From NCBI RefSeq assembly GCF_023898315.1, contig NC_064622.1:358961234-359025233 (forward strand): 64,000 bases of DNA, given 5' to 3'. The position numbers and the translations under genes were made by a program. The DNA is from Schistocerca nitens. Taxonomy: Eukaryota > Arthropoda > Insecta > Orthoptera > Acrididae. The notes below the pieces were generated by a model that had not been told where the DNA came from, did no database searches, and worked only from the letters and a program-made list of their open reading frames with translations. Below are positions 56,801 through 64,000 of the stretch, in pieces (the first letter of the stretch is position 1; each line of letters opens with the position of its first letter).

Positions 56801-59800
56801 TCTTACGCAGTCAGCTGATTTCATGTAAAGTGGCCATTTTCATATGATCTTTAATTACAGACTCATTTCACTCCTTCCAATCGTTACAAATATTTTTGAG
56901 TAAATGAGATGCAATAGAATACTTACTCATTTATCAGAGCACAACTAGCCAATTGCCTTCAGTTGATATTCAGAGTTCGTCCAAACAAGAAAAACTATAC
57001 TCCTGGTGTGTTCTTTGACCATGATAAAGCCTTTTATTGTATGGAGCATAAAATTCAACTGTGGAAACAAAAAATAATGGCATTCCTCTTGCATGATGGA
57101 AGTGTTAACAGATAGCAGAGGACCATATTGACCTACTGCACCCCTTGCATGAAACTGTACACTAAAGGTGTATAAATAAAATGTAGATTTCTACACATTT
57201 TGCAGCTTTGTGTCTGCTTCTGTTGCTAATAAAACTGAATGACTTTCCTACTACATCAGTGGGCTGTTCAAAAACTGTAGTGTTGACTGATGACAGAAGC
57301 ATACTAATCTGGGGTACAAACTAAATCATACAAGATGCAGCATAAAATTCAACTGTGGAAACAAAAAATAATGGCATTCCTCTTGCATGATGGAAGTGTT
57401 AACAGATAGCAGAGGACCATATTGACCTACTGCACCCCTTGCATGAAACTGTACACTAAAGGTGTATAAATAAAATGTAGATTTCTACACATTTTGCAGC
57501 TTTGGGTCTGCTTCTGTTGCTAATAAAACTGAATGACTTTCCTACTACATCAGTGGGCTGTTCAAAAACTGTAGTGTTGACTGATGACAGAAGCATACTA
57601 ATCTGGGGTACAAACTAAATCATACAAGATGCAGCCCAGATGATAATTGGACAGGCTAGCAACTGATTGACAGCAAACAGTGGTTCATATTATGCAGTGT
57701 GCCGGAGAAAATAGCCTGTTAGTACTGTTATTGACATTAATTACCATATATGAAATGAATCAATGTTTAAAATTCTGTGGGGTCCTTTAGATAACAAGTT
57801 TAATGAAGTCAACATATTACACTAATCAAGAAGGGCATTTCATAATGTTTTGCACTTAGAACTTTGGCTAATTTGGGTGACTTTAGAGCCAAAGCACTGG
57901 TCTATTTTACCTACTTTTCACACAATGTCGTCTTGTAAGGCATTATTTTTTTAAGACAATGCAGCTGATACAAAAAAACATTCATCCTATGAAAGTAGAC
58001 AGTAATAATTTAGTATAGATAACTGCCCAATTTTCAGAAGCTTCTTAAAAGTTCTTGGCAGTATCACACTCACATTCTGGAACATTCACTTGTTTATAAG
58101 TAAAACAAATCAGTGTCAGGTGAAATGTGATTTACACAGTTGCAATGTGAGAAACAGAAATATTGTCCAAGTAGGCTTTCTCTCCTAGTGTTGGGATTCT
58201 GCATACTTGTACATAGGTTCTCGATGAGCTCCCTTCTGACGTAACACAAAAACTTGAAAAGTTTCAACAAATACAAAAGAAAATTAAAAAAAGGTTTAGC
58301 AGCCACTCTGTCTACATATTATTTGATTATTTAGACTCAACAGTAGCAAATTAATTTTAGCTGCACCACATGTGGTGATGCTCATTGACATTTAGGCCCT
58401 ATTCTTATAGTATATAGATACCTGTTATAATCTATTATGTATCTTCTACATGTGTATTTCACAGAAAGATGCTTGCCCTCTCTCTCTCTTGGGGGAAGGG
58501 GGTGACTGGATGGCATAGGTTATAGGATAAGTGATATTGGGGTTTAGTCTCTTTCCTAACCCATCTGTCCAGTTGATTCAGTCATAATTCACTCTGCATT
58601 CCAAATTTAATTATTATGTTTGTGCTCTGAAGATGAATGAGGGTTTGTAAGACAATCTACATTTTTTTAAGCTCTTGGTTACGTGTGTATATGCATATCT
58701 CCAGTTCAACTATTCTGTTACAAAGTGACTCATGTCTTTTTCTTATTATGTTATTTGTGTCGTACCCTAGTGTGAGTATTGTATTAATTTGAAGGACATT
58801 TTTAATATGTTGTCATAAGCACAATCATTGACACAAAATAGGTTCTACATATTTTAACTTAACTTCTGTCTCCTTTTTTCAGAGCGTGATTTAGTTGGAA
58901 TTGAAACAAAGACATCGCGATTGCTTTTCTTAGCTTCTGCTTCAGATTTTGAGGACAATGTAACTCTTCCTCGTGCACTGCTGAGAAAACATCCCCGGTT
59001 TTCAGTGTACAGTCATTTAATTGATTCCCATATTTATGTACTGAAGAAGTGGATTTGCGATTTTCTCAAGGCAGAAAAGTAAGTCTGGAAGTAAAAAAGT
59101 TATATTCAGTAGAGTGCTTGTGGCTCTGTGCATGCCATGTGATGCTGAATTATGTAAAGTTTTCATGCTAGGACAGAAACAATAAAACAAAATATTAATT
59201 TTAAATTACGGGAAGCTTAAGTAACTACTAATGGTGTAACAGATAAGTGTTGAAATATAACTGTTAGGTAGCTTTATTACCATCAACATAGCAAGGTTAA
59301 TAAACGCAAATACTCGGATGCTGTAGGCTTAAATAATACATTGCGCATTTTCTTCCCCTTCACAATTTAAAGGTACTTTTGACATGTGAATTCACAAATG
59401 GCAGTTAATTATAACCACAACCATACATGATACAAAAGGCTTTTTTATGTTCTGTTTTCTTTTTAATCATCAGCAGGAAGTTAAAACTGTGCTCCAGACT
59501 GAAACGAAAACCTGGATATGACCTGTGCCATGTGTGCAAGCCCTTGAACACACTTCACATATTGTTTCAAAGCTTTTACTTTCCAGTCACTTGTTCTTTG
59601 TTTCGCCTCATTCTCACAATAGGGGGTCACTCTTATCCTGGACTCTTGAGTGACCTGCTGCTCCTTGATGACCTTCTCCCTGAGGAACATACTAACAATC
59701 TCATAAGCATTTATTAAATGTGTTTATTGGCAGCACTGAAATTTCACCTCCTGAAAGTAAGTACTGACCAGCCATTCTGTTTCTTTGTAGTTTTGTAGTT

Positions 59801-62511
59801 CTCTCAATTGAATTTTCCTTTTTATGCAACTCACTGTATATTCCTATTCCTCAGAAACATTATCAATGCAGTATTCATAGCAACTTAATAAAATGCAGTG
59901 CAGTTCATTTGACTTATACCACAGCTAACTCCCAATTTTCACTTTTGTTAATGAGTCTGTGTCAGAAACAGAACAGAAATGAACAACCTAATAATTATTG
60001 AAGTCTGACAGGAAAGGAAACTTGTGTCAGGTATGCTAATATTTCACACAACCATGTGGAAAGGATCTAGAAAAGGAAACTTGTGTGAGATGTGTTGAAA
60101 TTTCACACGATCTTGTGGAAATAAACAAGAATGGGAAGCTTGTGTGGATGTATTAAAATTTCACATAATCATATGGAAAGAAATAATTGTTGATGATGTT
60201 GATGTGAGTGGAAAAGAAAAAAAAATAATTGATGCCTAGTCTGGCACTGTAGGTTAAGTTTCAGATGCTGTCAAAACTGATCAGCTATCTAATATGATGG
60301 AGCACTTCCAGGCAGTCTATAAAGGAGACCGCTTACAAATAACTTTTGTGACCCATTCACAGATAGGACCAACTGGGGATATTGGACGTATACAGAGAAG
60401 GGCAGCACAAATGGTCAGTGGTTTGTTTGACATGTAGGAGAGAGTCATAGAGATGCTGAATGACAGACTCATGAAACTAGATGTAAGCTATCCTGACAAA
60501 GCCTGCTTACAGAGTTCCAAGAAATGGTTTTAAATGGTGACTAAGAGTGTACAACCACCCCCTACTTGTCGCTCAGATGAGGATCTCGAAAACAAGACCA
60601 GATTAATTACAGTGCACAAAGAGGTACTTAAATGATCATTCCCATACGAGCATCGAATGGAAAGGATGTCTAATAACTGATAAAATGGGACATACCTTCT
60701 GTGATGAACTTCACAGAGTATAGTTGTAGCTGTAGAATACAATCATTGCCTTTGTAATATTTATCACAGTTTTGTCTTTATTTCATCATACTGTAACATT
60801 AGAAGTATAATGCCTAGTGAATTTACCTAAGCAATAATATATGGTAGGCCATGAAAACTCATTCACAGTCACTAAGTGATTAGTACACAGTACACTTATT
60901 CAACAGGATTGGGATTCTAATCTCTCCCCAGCATATCTTGATTCAAATTTTTGTCTAAATCACTTCATGCAAATCAGAGAATGGTTTCATCAACATTGCT
61001 AGAGCTGATTTCTTCCCCAGTTATCTGCTTTGAGGTTTTGCCTTGCCCTTGATGCCAGTAGGGCACTAAACTCTAAATTTTCTATCTCTTCCACTGCCTT
61101 CAAAAGTATGGCTTCTACTGAGGTTGCAGCCTTTTTCTACCTTGCTTTTCTTATGAAAGGTTGGGAGGAAGGAGGAAGGGGGGGGGGGTGTTGCTTCTAC
61201 TCCTGATTTATTCCATTTCTTTATAGATTACAAAGGTAAACCTAGCTTTTTGCAGTCATGGCTGGTGTGATGAGAAACTGCCCTTCTTGTTGTACTGGAA
61301 CTTCCTTAAGAGAAGACATGAACAGTCATATAACAAACCTTTCCGGAAATCCTGCTGTTGAAATAGGTTACTACGTTAAAAATGGTGGGACAAAAAATTT
61401 TAATCTTCTATCCTCCTGTTTTTTAGCACAGTGATATTCATTGTGAAGAATGCACCTCTTACATCTTAAGTAGTGTATGCACCTGGTTTTGTCATTCTCT
61501 CTTAAATATGATCTCATGGGCTATGATTATATCCACATCCCATAAGTTGCATCAGTTTCACATTGAGTTGATTTATTGCCTTGAATTGACAGGAATGTGC
61601 TTCAGTATTACCAGTTACCACACATTCTGACATTCAAACATGAAATTAAAAAAGTAGTAATCAGCCATTGAAGTGGAGATTATGATGGCCAAACAGGGTA
61701 TATTTATGGGAGAGGATCATAGTTAATTCTTGTGAGAGTGATTGTAGGAATCTCTTGATACTTAAGAAAAGAAACAAAACATTTTTTTCTGTGAAGAAGT
61801 AAGTTTATATCTACGTGATTTTTGGGTTTTACAAAACAGAGAAAAATTAACAAGAGCTATGTGGATTGTTCCATTACATTTGCAATACGCATGAATACAG
61901 CTACAGATAATGCAAAAAACAATGTTTAAAAAGAATAAAGAGTATAACATTACTACAAAAAGATATTGGGCATTGGGTGCACATGCATTCAGCATCTTGC
62001 AAGAGGATATTAAATAATGAGTGGTATACTGGACTTAAAAACTTTCTGCAGAGCAGCTCATACTACTACATTGAAGGATAACTTTGCAAGACTGATAAAA
62101 TTATCACATTTTAATGTAATGAATATTGGAACTGTAATATTATAATATTTCATAAAATTAATGGATTCTATTACTTGCAAGTAAATAAAATGTATATCTT
62201 TGATTTATTCTACATTCCAGACTCTTTCCTCTGTGGAACAGAATATGACCCACGTAATGTGATCTATAGAATTATTCCTTATTTTGGTTTGTCATTTCTT
62301 TACATATATCTGTTGTATATTTTTAAACTTATGTTGTTTGTGCTCTTTTGGGAATTGAGAATTCCTTCAAATACAGCTCTTTATTCCAGGTCATTCAGCA
62401 CACTGAAGGGTGAAGTTATACCTTATATTGTGAAAAAGCAACTAGTAAAGCCGTTATCGCAGACTGCTCCTGATCCAAATGTTTCACTAATTGGAATGGA
62501 TGTTAAAAAAG
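37617..62511 (+). CDS. EIF2B3: Translation initiation factor eIF2B subunit gamma, five exons, 3' part off the window
   Basis: eIF2B is the cytosolic guanine-nucleotide exchange factor that recharges eIF2 with GTP; the gamma subunit forms the catalytic subcomplex with epsilon. Five exons (37617-37773, 39607-39761, 46561-46723, 58883-59078, 62390-62511) join in frame to about 264 residues. The N-terminus [19 protein letters not shown] is the nucleotidyltransferase-like domain, with the P-loop-like LAGGKGSRM and [16 protein letters not shown]. Later blocks [53 protein letters not shown] and [12 protein letters not shown] follow the order of animal eIF2Bgamma. The exon phases (1, 0, 1, 2) are consistent. 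The left-handed beta-helix domain must lie beyond 64000. The start ATG is the only one upstream of the domain. The family identification is firm; the last donor is tentative. Confidence 0.93.
37774..39606 (+). other. eIF2B gamma intron 1
   Basis: GT...AG intron of 1833 bp. The stretch 38140-39340 is G-rich and repeat-like (words such as GGGTAGGGATAATAGACTGG) but I cannot name the element. Confidence 0.85.
39607..39761 (+). CDS. EIF2B3: eIF2B gamma, second coding exon
   Basis: The acceptor is TTTTTCAG and the donor AAG|GTAAGT. The G left by the previous exon joins AG to give Glu, and the reading [15 protein letters not shown] follows. It contains [18 protein letters not shown], matching the family's D-x-GTA-SLR segment. 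Confidence 0.93.
39828..40035 (+). mobile_element. Diverged SINE, family B relative
   Basis: GGAGCTGGTGGCACAGTGAT corresponds to the head, GAATTTTCCGTACTTTCCC to the body, and GAGCTAGTGCTCCATCTCTA with ATTGACAGGTTGTTAAA to a 3' end that matches the TTTAACGTCCCGTCGAC end of the 34602-34851 copy in reverse. Many substitutions. Confidence 0.7.
40109..40577. mobile_element. Tc1-type transposon, internally deleted remnant
   Basis: The ends are inverted: TATTGATCAACCAAAATGTT at the left and, on the minus strand from the right end, CAGATCAGCCAAATAAAACC. A + strand frame (40318-40578) keeps the transposase C-terminus [20 protein letters not shown], a typical Tc1 tail. The catalytic domain is largely missing. 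Confidence 0.7.
40846..42088 (-). pseudogene. CR1/Jockey-like LINE, 3' part (split by an RTE)
   Basis: Minus-strand reverse transcriptase of the same family as 2636-5077. From N to [58 protein letters not shown], then the catalytic motif as [12 protein letters not shown], where FADD has become FTDD, and the C-terminal [29 protein letters not shown] and [12 protein letters not shown]. The 3' end is marked by a CATCTACATCTAC run at about 40851, the reverse of the family's tail. Three or four frameshifts are present. The 5' continuation is at 45313, on the other side of the RTE. Confidence 0.87.
42105..44984 (-). pseudogene. RTE endonuclease / reverse transcriptase, frameshifted
   Basis: The endonuclease and linker form a 488-codon frame (44984-43518), with [61 protein letters not shown] and SDHNLLV. 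It ends where a base is missing relative to the other copy, near 43525 (LSRNKAPE then stop). Polymerase motifs resume in other frames: [41 protein letters not shown] (near 42850). The C-terminal part (42684-42105) has [19 protein letters not shown] and [16 protein letters not shown]. The polymerase catalytic residues are intact, so the lesions look recent. Transcription is antisense to eIF2B gamma. Confidence 0.92.
45108..45312 (-). promoter_or_regulatory. RTE 5' leader with strong RNA structure potential
   Basis: On the minus strand, CCGTTGGTGG can pair with CCACAACGG about 70 bases later, enclosing a GAGGC/GCCTC hairpin (GAGGCTTGCGTGCCTC) and a CCGTACCGTAG-type hairpin. The overall shape is multi-branched. 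It starts exactly at the element's 5' end, where RTE promoters or self-cleaving structures may lie. The function is not established. Confidence 0.4.
45313..45480 (-). pseudogene. CR1/Jockey-like LINE, 5' part of the split copy
   Basis: The minus-strand reading [20 protein letters not shown] and [11 protein letters not shown] is the polymerase segment directly before [10 protein letters not shown] at 42088. The join across the RTE and its duplication confirms a single original LINE. It is 5'-truncated near 45480; the endonuclease region is absent. Confidence 0.85.
45860..46005 (+). mobile_element. Diverged SINE 3' part, family B relative
   Basis: GTTCCTTTGAAAATGACCCT, CAATTTCCTTCAGTATCCTT and TTGTCATTGATGGAGCATTG follow the order of the SINE body and of its CTAATGACCTCGTTGTCGAC-type end. 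The head is missing. Substitutions are numerous. Confidence 0.5.
46561..46723 (+). CDS. EIF2B3: eIF2B gamma, third coding exon
   Basis: The acceptor is CTTGTTGCAG and the donor CCAG|GTATAT. It codes for [19 protein letters not shown], the family's V-L-S-x-D-L-I-T-D block, and continues to [10 protein letters not shown] plus one base. Confidence 0.93.
47605..48960 (-). pseudogene. CR1/Jockey-like LINE remnant
   Basis: Minus-strand 3' part of the same family as 2636-5158. The 3' UTR equivalent is at about 47610-47660 (CACCATACAGTGCATGATAG, compare the GGCTTGCGGAG region). The C-terminal polymerase region reads [20 protein letters not shown] and [14 protein letters not shown]. Toward 48960 the sequence follows the polymerase upstream region only at DNA level. 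Heavily mutated with a G-run near 48857. Confidence 0.7.
48990..50120. mobile_element. Foldback derivative of a mariner-like transposon (long inverted arms)
   Basis: Both ends carry the same terminal sequence: CAGAGTCTCCCACTCAACCT at 48990 and, on the minus strand from 50120, CAGGGTGTCCCACTCAAACC. TA stands outside both (48988-48989, 50121-50122). The arms are not short terminal repeats but about 340-360 bp (48990-49335 and 49755-50120) and both derive from the 5' part of the element including the transposase N-terminus. The centre keeps a transposase piece. Confidence 0.85.
49191..49745 (+). pseudogene. Mariner-like transposase, N-terminal and central fragment
   Basis: Readings in several frames: [20 protein letters not shown] (helix-turn-helix region), then near 49480-49560 a degraded stretch and [37 protein letters not shown] and [15 protein letters not shown](T/E)ATFH is the first catalytic Asp region in this transposase group, and NVWIWG follows. 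The C-terminal half is missing, replaced by an inverted copy of the N-terminal end. Confidence 0.78.
50431..51222. repeat. Large interrupted inverted repeat (about 235-bp arms)
   Basis: The left arm 50431-50665 begins ATTTTTTGTATTTTTGTCAG and ends CTTCATGGTTATGTT. The right arm 50989-51222 is its near-perfect reverse complement, beginning AACATAACCATGAAG. The spacer of about 320 bp holds a GA microsatellite. The arms contain no ORF or known terminal motif. Confidence 0.88.
50715..50810. repeat. (GA)n microsatellite with G-rich start
   Basis: Purine-only run inside the spacer of the inverted repeat. Confidence 0.97.
52679..53500 (+). pseudogene. LINE ORF1 (Gag-like, CCHC knuckles)
   Basis: The frame 52679-53113 reads [40 protein letters not shown] and [20 protein letters not shown]. 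It is broken by a 71-bp tandem duplication (53053 and 53124). Downstream, in another frame, [28 protein letters not shown] and [14 protein letters not shown] are zinc-knuckle modules typical of Jockey/I/R1 ORF1 proteins, which bind the element RNA. Stops in the knuckle region show that it is dead. Confidence 0.72.
54150..55330 (+). pseudogene. LINE ORF2 endonuclease, decayed
   Basis: Readings in shifting frames: [20 protein letters not shown] (the family's first catalytic Asn region), [21 protein letters not shown]-like, then [20 protein letters not shown] and [12 protein letters not shown] with the S-D-H motif. Further on, [16 protein letters not shown]-like words of the linker to the polymerase appear near 55250-55300. 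No polymerase motif is found after it. Many stops. Confidence 0.68.
55571..55592. repeat. Poly(C) run
   Basis: About 22 consecutive C bases in the LINE 3' UTR-like stretch. Confidence 0.95.
56900..57650 (+). pseudogene. LINE reverse transcriptase remnant containing a 294-bp duplication
   Basis: The reading [20 protein letters not shown] is polymerase motif A with its Asp, and [20 protein letters not shown] with DDRSILIWG is the region of the YINDLP and FADD motifs, with FADD degraded to LTDD. The latter occurs twice because the DNA is duplicated. No ends are visible. Confidence 0.6.
57047..57634. repeat. Tandem duplication, 294 bp x 2
   Basis: 57047-57340 and 57341-57634 are identical except for one base that I can see (GCTTTGTGTCTGC versus GCTTTGGGTCTGC). 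Both begin CATAAAATTCAACTGTGG and end ATACAAGATGCAG. Confidence 0.95.
58883..59078 (+). CDS. EIF2B3: eIF2B gamma, fourth coding exon
   Basis: The acceptor is TCCTTTTTTCAG and the donor AA|GTAAGT. It codes for [19 protein letters not shown] and then [20 protein letters not shown] and [10 protein letters not shown], the end of the nucleotidyltransferase-like domain. Confidence 0.94.
60016..60190. repeat. 59-bp minisatellite, three copies
   Basis: GGAA(A/G)CTTGTGTG-type starts at 60016, 60075 and 60134, with AATTTCACA(C/T)AA and (C/T)ATGTGGAAA words in each unit. Confidence 0.8.
60285..60745 (+). pseudogene. LINE C-terminal remnant
   Basis: Broken readings [35 protein letters not shown] and [14 protein letters not shown] resemble the C-terminal region of CR1-like reverse transcriptases (compare IEKIQRRAARFVTG at 4770). 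A GTTGTAGCTGTAGAATAC end near 60740 recalls the family's short tail. Confidence 0.45.
60870..61085 (+). mobile_element. Old SINE, family B relative
   Basis: GTGATTAGTACACAGTACAC corresponds to GTGGTTAGCACACTGGACTC of family B, followed in order by degraded B-box (GGGATTCTAATCTCTCC), body and CTTCCCCAGTTATCTGC. Strongly diverged. Confidence 0.5.
62390..62511 (+). CDS. EIF2B3: eIF2B gamma, fifth coding exon (3' end tentative)
   Basis: The acceptor is TTTATTCCAG. It codes for [19 protein letters not shown], matching the family's ELIPYLVRKQ block. The frame stays open to a TAA at 62574-62576, but the family continues far beyond, so a donor is needed; AAAAAAG|GTAGTG at 62511/62512 is the best candidate, leaving phase 1. 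Confidence 0.8.
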
Positions 62512-62870
62512 GTAGTGTAATGTTTCCTACTATGGCAGGAAATCAATATGATGAAAGTATGCCCTTGCACATGTAAGAACTGGCATGAACATGTAGACCT
62601 GTCAATATATTCTGCAGCAAAACTTCCACTACAAGACAGGTAGTTAAATTTCTTGGAGGTAAAGAACATGTACAAATATCAAAATTACTGCAAAATTATG
62701 CAACACATTGAATTGTTATCATGTTGCTGTGGTTTGCAGAGATTTAAAAACCGGAGTACTAAAGGAATACAAAATAAATTCGAGGAAGTTTTCACAGAAG
62801 TATAGAATATTATGATAAACAATGCCAAACTTCGTTTTTACAGTCAACTCAATTATTGTCTGAACATGGT

Positions 62871-62874
<4 letters not shown>

Positions 62875-62907
<33 letters not shown>
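62875..62907. repeat. (AC)n microsatellite
   Basis: About 16 AC units. Confidence 0.97.
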
Positions 62908-62908
<1 letters not shown>

Positions 62909-63275
62909 GGCAGTAGAGAGCAGCCTATTGCTGCACTCAGAGCAAAAGAAAATTAAACCTGTAGAGAAGTCTAAAATGTAAGTGATGGAAACCAAATAGA
63001 CAGTTTCAGATACATTACAGTCTTGTAACCTCTGATTATGTCTACAAATCTGTTCTGATGAAGGAACCACCCTATCCCACTTTTTCTCTGTTGGCAAGAC
63101 TAAAGTTCCAACCAGAGCAGAATGAAAAGGAGAGGAAATGAAAAACCGCAATCGATTGTCCCATTACTACAGTGGAACATAAACGGCTCCAGTATTCATG
63201 TGGAGGAACTTATGTCTTTAGTGTAGAGAAGACTTTCATGTAAATGTTTTTCAGAGACCAATTTCAACCCTCCAG

Positions 63276-63506
63276 ACCGAGCGAGGTGGCGCAGTGGTTA
63301 GCACACTGGACTCGCGTTCGGGAGGACGACGGTTCAATCCCGCGTCTGGCCATCCTGATTTAGGTTTTCCGTGATTTCCCTAAATCGCTCCAGGCAAATG
63401 CCGGGATGATTCCTTTGAAAGGGCACGGCCGACTTCCTTCCCCGTCCCCTAATCCAATGAGACCGATGACCTCGCTGTTTGGTCTCTTCCCCCAAACAAC
63501 CCAACC
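63276..63506 (+). mobile_element. SINE, family B, full length
   Basis: It begins ACCGAGCGAGGTGGCGCAGT, has the B-box GGTTCAATCCCGCG and a CCCAA-rich 3' end. Flanked by CAACCCTCCAG (63265-63275 and 63507-63517). A third copy of the flank, GACCAATTTCAACCCTCCAG, follows at about 63521-63540. Confidence 0.9.
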
Positions 63507-63540
63507 CAACCCTCCAGTGAGACCAATTTCAACCCTCCAG

Positions 63541-64000
63541 TTAGATGTACTCTGCAAGTCAGTCTCCTTATGTTCTGATTTGAATCAAGATTGAAGCCCC
63601 TTTAAACAAAGAGTATATTTTCTGAACATTCCTAAACCAGAGGACATTTTTCCAGTCCTGTGGTCACCTTACTTGGGAGTATTTCTCCAGAGAGAAATGA
63701 ATGACAAATGATGATGCATTTGTTTTATTGGATGTAAATTTTGTCATTTTTTGTACATGGGAAATATTAATGAACAATTTGCCTTTTCAGTATTCACATT
63801 AAGTTTCCGAATTTTATGACTGTAAAAATCCCTTAAAGCCACAATATAAAAAAGTTCTTAGCTGTTAAGTAATGAAAGCTTGTAATAAAGACAAGTAATG
63901 AAAGCTGTATACCTAAATGTGGGGTGCAGTCAGAGAGAATTCAGAAGGAACCACAGAATTGTCGACTTCAGATCTTCATAAATCACAGGACAGAGTGAGA
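63541..64000. other. Right edge, nothing recognised
   Basis: Probably intronic sequence of eIF2B gamma; no exon of the C-terminal domain is visible. Confidence 0.5.

Larger units (their letters stand above)
46724..58882 (+). other. eIF2B gamma intron 3
   Basis: GT...AG intron of about 12.2 kb with LINE remnants, a foldback element, a large inverted repeat, an internally deleted LINE and a tandem duplication. The parts 46724-47600, 51223-52010, 55621-56890 and 57650-58882 show nothing recognisable beyond simple repeats (for example an ACACTACAC-type run at about 56376-56424). Confidence 0.85.
59079..62389 (+). other. eIF2B gamma intron 4
   Basis: GT...AG intron of about 3.3 kb. It holds a 59-bp minisatellite, a LINE C-terminal remnant and an old SINE. 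The rest, including a 96-codon frame at 59427-59717, is unassigned. Confidence 0.85.

Noticed and set aside
59427-59717. 96-codon intronic ORF as an extra exon of eIF2B gamma
   Set aside because: Exon 4 joins exon 5 in the correct phase without it and its peptide has no resemblance to the family.
62719-63151. Cys/Val-repeat ORFs on the minus strand
   Set aside because: They translate the (AC)n microsatellite.

Overview
The window looks like a stretch of a large, repeat-rich arthropod genome, most probably an orthopteran such as a locust (Schistocerca-like). The evidence is a split, spliceosomal housekeeping gene with kilobase introns, many copies of tRNA-derived SINEs of types I associate with locust genomes, and mariner, Tc1, RTE, CR1/Jockey-type and LTR elements. 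Nothing suggests bacterial, organellar or viral DNA: there are no operons, CRISPR arrays, rRNA or bona fide tRNA genes. The assignment to order is inference from remembered repeat families; no search was run.

The one host gene I can name is on the + strand in the right half: the gamma subunit of translation initiation factor eIF2B (EIF2B3 / eIF2Bgamma). Five coding exons (37617-37773, 39607-39761, 46561-46723, 58883-59078, 62390-about 62511) join in frame with consensus splice sites and give the N-terminal nucleotidyltransferase-like half of the protein. The C-terminal half lies beyond the right edge. Introns of about 1.8, 6.8, 12.2 and 3.3 kb are filled with decayed and recent transposons.

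Left part (1-15.4 kb): a broken mariner (1-777), SINEs including one SINE inside another (1408-1721), a CR1/Jockey-like LINE with an 813-codon ORF (2636-5158), unrecognised retroelement-like ORFs (5640-7345), a second mariner interrupted by a SINE (10051-11534), a solo LTR interrupted by a SINE (12089-12894), and unassigned ORFs (13.0-14.5 kb).

Middle (15.4-27.8 kb) is one nested structure. A Tc1-type transposon (outer ends 15421 and 27831) is split by an LTR retrotransposon (15958-27024, 4-bp target duplication CACT) that carries a decayed gag gene and no recognisable pol. Its 3' LTR holds a SINE and its 5' LTR holds a 3.1-kb RTE LINE, which holds a further SINE. Direct repeats flank each of these insertions.

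Next (28.3-37.6 kb) are LINE remnants, one of them split by a 2.58-kb TTAA-flanked DNA transposon with a Mutator-like/Kolobok-type transposase (31362-33943), followed by the upstream region of the eIF2B gene. Intron 2 holds a full-length RTE (42089-45312) inside a CR1-like copy. Intron 3 holds LINE remnants, a foldback element (48990-50120), a large inverted repeat (50431-51222), an internally deleted LINE (52020-55620) and a 294-bp tandem duplication (57047-57634). The genes do not form a pathway: the window is a housekeeping gene embedded in successive generations of transposons whose target duplications give their order of insertion.
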